In this document: positions 7,228 through 9,759 of the stretch, piece by piece
Position numbering within the stretch: position 1 is the stretch's first letter
Layout of the letters: each line of letters opens with the position of its first letter
Source of the DNA: Nitrospinota bacterium
GTDB lineage: Bacteria > Nitrospinota > Nitrospinia > Nitrospinales > VA-1
Length of the DNA: 9,759 nucleotides
Assembly (NCBI GenBank): GCA_022567815.1
Contig: JADFGI010000083.1
Coordinates: 1 to 9,759, forward strand
Direction of reading: 5' to 3'
Position numbers and translations under genes: made by a program
Notes under the pieces: generated by a model
Told to the model about the DNA's origin: nothing
Seen by the model: the letters and a program-made list of their open reading frames with translations, nothing else
Databases searched by the model: none

Positions 7228-7437
7228 TTGAAAATGATGGAATTAAAGAAAATTTGGAAACTTTTAATCTCTTTTCCTGAAATTGTCAGGGCAACAAAAG
7301 CTTTTAGCGGGTCTGAAGCACTTGAAGCAAAGGAGAAATATCCTGAAGCCTTAACAGCACTTCTTAAATCAAAGAAATGGTTTGAAGGAAAAAAATTTCC
7401 TGTCACTAACCCTTGGCAGGCTTTACTGCAATTATAA
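7228..7437 (+). CDS. Doubtful short helical ORF, possibly a gene fragment
   Basis: An open frame of 69 codons from a TTG, with ATG alternatives at 7234 and 7237 and no good ribosome site. The product (MMELKKIWKLLISFPEIV..., EALEAKEKYPEALTALLKSK) has an amphipathic helical look, with an EKYPEALTALLK stretch that resembles a TPR helix. A different frame just upstream (7101-7280, SVGDYAFAVGADKTITVEND) also reads like protein and overlaps it. A frameshifted older gene is therefore possible. I do not recognise either part. Confidence 0.3.
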   Translation: MKMMELKKIWKLLISFPEIVRATKAFSGSEALEAKEKYPEALTALLKSKKWFEGKKFPVTNPWQALLQL

Positions 7438-7474
7438 AAAAGATCATTTGGCCGCCTCTAGCAGAAACCAAAAA

Positions 7475-7560
7475 GGCCATTCAACGAGCGTTCCCTCCGA
7501 GGGGTATTTCGACCCGTTTCTGGGGCGGTTTATTTCTGCAAAACCCAACCCTCCAACCCC
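7475..7560 (+). pseudogene. Relic of an Rhs/YD-repeat protein core
   Basis: Bases 7502-7546 encode GYFDPFLGRFISAKP. This matches the conserved Rhs core end motif (YYDPxLGRFISxDP) at nearly every position. Neither the YD-repeat shell before it nor the usual NxYxYxxNNP stretch after it is present. No ribosome site or full gene surrounds it. The fragment lies in frame with the downstream zinc-ribbon gene but is unlikely to be part of that protein. It probably marks a decayed Rhs or polymorphic-toxin gene. The motif is seen; the history is inferred. Confidence 0.4.
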
Positions 7561-7672
7561 GTTCAAATATCCTCCGCTGAAAATAATTACTCTTTATTTT
7601 CTTTCAAATATCCACAAAAGTGTTTTCCCGTCTGATTTCCCCCAAAACCTGAAACAGGTTATGATAGGGATC

Positions 7673-7948
7673 ATGGCCACAAAAATCATCTCCCTCGGTT
7701 GCCGCCAATGCGGCAGACTAGTTGTTGAATACAAAAAACAGGGAACCGGCGGTTTGGTGCGGATTCTCATTGACCGGATTCAGGGTCCGGCATCTCTGGT
7801 ACAATTAAAACAAGTCGGGAAAAAATCTGAATTGCCGCCATTGACCTGCCGGGAATGCGGAGCTTTAATAGGAACTCCCACAATTTATGAAGGGAAACGG
7901 TTGGCTTTTCGTCTCCTCAAAGGTTCTTTTAAAAAGACTTCAAGCTAA
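7673..7948 (+). CDS. Small four-cysteine zinc-ribbon protein
   Basis: A 91-residue protein starting MATKIISLGCRQCGRLVVEY. Two CxxC pairs, C10/C13 and C59/C62, make a probable zinc ribbon with a 45-residue insert containing a basic strand-helix segment (GGLVRILIDRIQG). No signal peptide or membrane segment is present, so it is cytoplasmic. The open frame extends 97 codons further upstream. That extension contains an Rhs relic and low-complexity sequence, so the ATG at 7673, with TAGGGATC before it, is the better start; ATG 7661 is an alternative. Such short zinc-ribbon proteins are usually uncharacterised. It stands alone, with no co-directional partner within 200 bases. Confidence 0.75.
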   Translation: MATKIISLGCRQCGRLVVEYKKQGTGGLVRILIDRIQGPASLVQLKQVGKKSELPPLTCRECGALIGTPTIYEGKRLAFRLLKGSFKKTSS

Positions 7949-8053
7949 AGTAAACTATCATGGAAAACATATTTTCATCTTTTAACACTTCAGTTCAACA
8001 GTAAAACTTCAAGTTATACATCAAGTAAAATCATCTAGGAGAAATAATTTAAC

Positions 8054-8192
8054 CGTCATTACGCCAGCCTGAGGGCTGGACCAAGTATTGACGTTCGATG
8101 GGTTTTAGGTTCTCCAGGACTCGTGAGCAATCCCCCCCGCGTGGCGGGGTCTGCTCCACTTTTCCTCCCCGCGTAGCGGGCTGGCAATGACG
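8054..8192 (+). mobile_element. MITE-like 139-base element with terminal inverted repeats
   Basis: The left end CGTCATTACGCCAGC and right end GCTGGCAATGACG are inverted copies with small differences. Inside are the same modules as the block near 3270-3660. These are the CCAGCC-TGAG-GGCTGG hairpin at 8064-8079, GTTCTCCAGGACTCGTGAGC at 8109-8128, and two CCCGC-GTR-GCGGG hairpins at 8136-8148 and 8168-8180. It encodes no protein, so any movement would need a transposase supplied elsewhere. CGTCATT ends are common in bacterial palindromic repeat families. The 105 bases before it (7949-8053) are A/T-rich and show nothing else. Confidence 0.7.
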
Positions 8193-8218
8193 AGTTGGGG
8201 ATTTACAGAGAGGAAGAA

Positions 8219-8479
8219 ATGAAATACATCATTCTCGCGTTGGCGATTTTAGTTCTAACAAGTTGTGGGGAGACCCCTCAATACAAGGATTTTATGAATC
8301 TTGCCCCCGGCAAAACGGAGAAGACCTTTTACGGGGACTCGCAGAAGTGCGAAGCGGTCAAAGATAAGCACAGCAGTAAAATTCGAGGCCGGGAATTGGG
8401 CTTCAAAGGCATGAATACGGCCTATCTGGGGTGCATGAAGGAGAAAGGCTGGGAACAAAAACGGCCCGAGCTTTACTGA
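8219..8479 (+). CDS. Small outer-envelope lipoprotein
   Basis: An 86-residue protein. Residues 1-15 are a lipoprotein signal (MKYIILALAILVLTS) with lipobox LTSC; Cys16 is the lipidated residue. The mature part contains C44 (QKCEAVKDK) and C72 (LGCMKEKGW), which could form a disulphide. The C...xxCMxxKGW pattern is common in small bacterial lipoproteins of unknown role. A GAGAGGAAGAA ribosome site precedes ATG 8219. The gene starts 27 bases after the MITE-like element, so its promoter must be inside or beyond that element. No downstream partner is present. Confidence 0.8.
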   Translation: MKYIILALAILVLTSCGETPQYKDFMNLAPGKTEKTFYGDSQKCEAVKDKHSSKIRGRELGFKGMNTAYLGCMKEKGWEQKRPELY

Positions 8480-8528
8480 GGAGGCATTTGTATAAGAGCG
8501 GTCATCCCCATTGGCGCTGGAAGTGTAT

Positions 8529-8634
8529 AAATCCCCCCAGCCCCTGTGGTATTTCACCTTTGCCTTCATGCCCGGCACGGGTACTTCGCAGAAGGGGGAG
8601 CAGATCCCCTTTTTTTAAAGGGGGTTAAGGATTT
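8529..8634. repeat. MITE-like repeat with AAATCC ends and central hairpin
   Basis: The left end AAATCCCCCCAGCCCC and right end GGGGGTTAAGGATTT are partly inverted copies. A strong hairpin CCCCTTT-TTTT-AAAGGGG sits at 8606-8623. This design (AAATCCCCC ... CCCTTTTTTAAAGGGGG) is a widespread bacterial intergenic repeat. It lies 50 bases after the lipoprotein gene and could also act as its terminator, although no T-run follows the stem. Confidence 0.55.
8550..8583 (+). repeat. 34-base direct repeat, copy 1 (partner 8693-8726)
   Basis: TATTTCACCTTTGCCTTCAT followed by a GCCCGGCACGGGTA hairpin. The partner copy carries GCCCCGTAGGGGTA instead. The stem sequence changes while pairing is kept (CCCG/CGGG versus CCCC/GGGG). 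Confidence 0.7.
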
Positions 8635-8665
8635 TCTTGTGATCTCTTTTCCCTGTAACTCCATA

Positions 8666-8766
8666 GGTTCTCCGGGGCTCGTGAGCGTGTGATATTCGAC
8701 CTTTGCCTTCATGCCCCGTAGGGGTAAAGCGAGCGTCAGCCCCTAGTTTCCTCCCCACGTGGTGGG
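8666..8766 (+). repeat. Partial dispersed repeat, overlapping the end of the next gene
   Basis: Starts GGTTCTCCGGGGCTCGTGAGC, the module also seen near 3470, 3320, 3566 and 8109. It contains the second copy of the 34-base repeat (8693-8726) and ends with the CCCAC-GTG-GTGGG hairpin at 8754-8766. The last about 30 bases are read as C-terminal codons of the minus-strand gene. Confidence 0.65.
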
Positions 8767-9443
8767 CCGGAATCTTTCCTTTCCCGTGCCGCTTTACTTA
8801 ATGCCGCCTCCAAATCATGCATTTCGGCCTTGGAAAACTTGAAATTGAAGCTCAGGAAATTATCGGCGGAATTTTTCATATATCGAAGGATTTCCACATA
8901 CTTGCCAAATCCGCCGGCCAGTTTTTCCAGCACATCGGACATCCCCGACCGACCGCCCCTAACCGCCTTCAAATTGTGGGCGGCGGAGAAATAATAGCTT
9001 TCCCCCTTGTCAAAGTACGCCTCGCCGAGGATATTGGTATCGGGACGAAACAGCCCCAGGTTCAAAAGCAGGAAGTCGGCATTGATCTTATAAAGAAAGT
9101 AGGTCTTGATTTGTTCTGGCAGGGTCACGGCAATTTGCCCCACATCGTCATCAATACCGACGGTATATTGATTCGTGAACGCCAGGGATTTCGGGTTGGC
9201 CAAATCCGCCAAGGTGAGGGTGATGTATTGATTCACATCTTCGTCGTATTTCAATTCGTTGGCTTTGACGTCTTTCCAATGTTGCTCACACCATTCATCA
9301 TTTCTTCCCTCTGCGAGGATGGGATCGTAGCCTTCATTCGATTCCGCCCCGCTGTTGATTCTGCTCCGCAAAAACTGATTAGAAAAGAAAGACTCAGTGG
9401 TATCGATTTCTCCGCTATCCAAGTGTTTGAAATGAACAGGCAT
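8736..9443 (-). CDS. Unrecognised 235-residue soluble protein
   Basis: No signal peptide or membrane segment; probably cytoplasmic. It starts MPVHFKHLDSGEIDTTESFF. Visible features are WCEQHW at 51-56, an acidic DDDVGQIAVTLPEQ region at 98-111, a hydrophobic FLLLNLGLF strand at 124-132, a glycine-rich turn (RGGRSGMSDVLEKLAGGFG) at 162-180, and a C-terminal helix (KAEMHDLEAALSKAARERK). I do not recognise the family. The frame extends 11 codons upstream, but the GGAGG at 9449-9453 selects ATG 9443. The last about 11 residues (GPPRGEETRG) come from repeat DNA, so the ancestral end was probably just after ARERKDS. It stands alone between repeats, convergent with the lipoprotein gene. The long open frame with good ribosome site makes it real; the function is unknown. 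Confidence 0.75.
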   Translation of the reverse strand: MPVHFKHLDSGEIDTTESFFSNQFLRSRINSGAESNEGYDPILAEGRNDEWCEQHWKDVKANELKYDEDVNQYITLTLADLANPKSLAFTNQYTVGIDDDVGQIAVTLPEQIKTYFLYKINADFLLLNLGLFRPDTNILGEAYFDKGESYYFSAAHNLKAVRGGRSGMSDVLEKLAGGFGKYVEILRYMKNSADNFLSFNFKFSKAEMHDLEAALSKAARERKDSGPPRGEETRG

Positions 9444-9487
9444 GACAACCTCCAACAAGTTGAGAAGGAATCGCAAGCGTGACTAAC

Positions 9488-9515
9488 AGGATAACAGTAA
9501 TCTGTTATTTTTCAA
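9488..9515 (-). promoter_or_regulatory. Possible sigma-70 promoter with a dyad in its spacer
   Basis: On the minus strand TTGAAA (9515-9510) and TATCCT (9493-9488) are 16 bases apart, about 38 bases before a plausible leader start for the 235-residue gene. A perfect dyad ATAACAG-TAAT-CTGTTAT (9491-9508) covers most of the spacer, where a repressor could act. The -10 box is only a moderate match. Confidence 0.4.
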
Positions 9516-9741
9516 GTAGTTCTGCTAATCCACGCGTATCCTAACGGGAACCAGAAGGGTGATAATTAAATATTTATGGAGTTACAAAATTCAAGAAAAT
9601 GACGATTATGCGAACACTTCTTTCCCATATCCATAAAATAGCGGCTCTTTTGGGCGGAACCTTTCTCAGTTCGATAAAAAATGTGCCATCACTGGGAGCA
9701 TATGCGTTGATCCTGAAAAATCAACACCACGGCTCAAGCAG
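9516..9741. other. No convincing gene; short open frame running off the window
   Basis: A plus-strand frame from ATG 9599 stays open to the window end (MTIMRTLLSHIHKIAALLGG..., 53 codons). It has no clear ribosome site and runs into repeat DNA at 9742, so it is more likely chance than coding. Nothing else is visible here. Confidence 0.35.
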
Positions 9742-9759
9742 CCAGCCTGGGGGCTGGAC
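9742..9759 (+). repeat. Start of another dispersed repeat copy, cut by window edge
   Basis: CCAGCC-TGGG-GGCTGG followed by AC matches the opening hairpin of the copies at 3270, 3517 and 8064, in the same orientation. Confidence 0.7.

Noticed and set aside
7382..7672. Long N-terminal extension of the zinc-ribbon protein
   Set aside because: It starts at a TTG without ribosome site, contains an Rhs relic and proline-rich filler, and the family-like part begins at MATKIISLGC.
8817..9482. Plus-strand open frame of 221 codons opposite the unrecognised gene
   Set aside because: No ribosome site and a composition typical of an antisense frame; the minus-strand frame has a GGAGG site and protein-like sequence.

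Overview
The window looks like a chromosomal segment of a free-living Gram-negative bacterium. Evidence includes Sec signal peptides, a lipobox, a periplasmic c-type cytochrome, a copper-binding periplasmic protein and a sigma-54 response regulator. The cytochrome and cupredoxin-type proteins, kinesin-light-chain-like TPR protein and small zinc-ribbon proteins recall Nitrospinota (Nitrospina-like) or deltaproteobacterial genomes. That placement is inference from protein style; no rRNA or marker gene is present.

Left part (1-1840, minus strand): a three-gene cluster. In transcription order it has a 68-residue basic protein, a secreted protein with a cupredoxin-type copper motif plus a carboxypeptidase-regulatory-like domain, and a c-type cytochrome cut by the window edge. 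Upstream lie a well-matched sigma-54 (-24/-12) promoter at 1631-1646 and three copies of a near-palindromic 15-base motif at 1723-1786, about 110-160 bases before the expected transcription start. The next gene upstream (1841-3247, minus) is an NtrC-family response regulator with an intact sigma-54 contact loop. Together these form a self-contained predicted circuit: regulator, enhancer sites, sigma-54 promoter, periplasmic electron-transfer genes. No sensor kinase is visible.

Middle (3248-6211): a 400-base block of intergenic repeats, including two 107-base near-identical direct copies, separates the regulator from a plus-strand gene pair. The pair encodes a secreted TPR protein with strict 42-residue periodicity and a membrane-anchored zinc-ribbon/SH3b protein.

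Right-centre (6212-7672): an orphan PAS-domain gene on the minus strand, then a stretch of probable gene remnants. One remnant carries a recognisable Rhs/YD-repeat core motif. A small four-cysteine zinc-ribbon protein (7673-7948) follows.

Right part (7949-9759): a 139-base MITE-like element sits just upstream of a small lipoprotein gene. After a composite repeat zone comes an unrecognised 235-residue protein on the minus strand, whose last residues are encoded by repeat DNA. A further repeat copy runs off the right edge. Repeat copies in the window share two short hairpins whose stems vary by compensatory changes.
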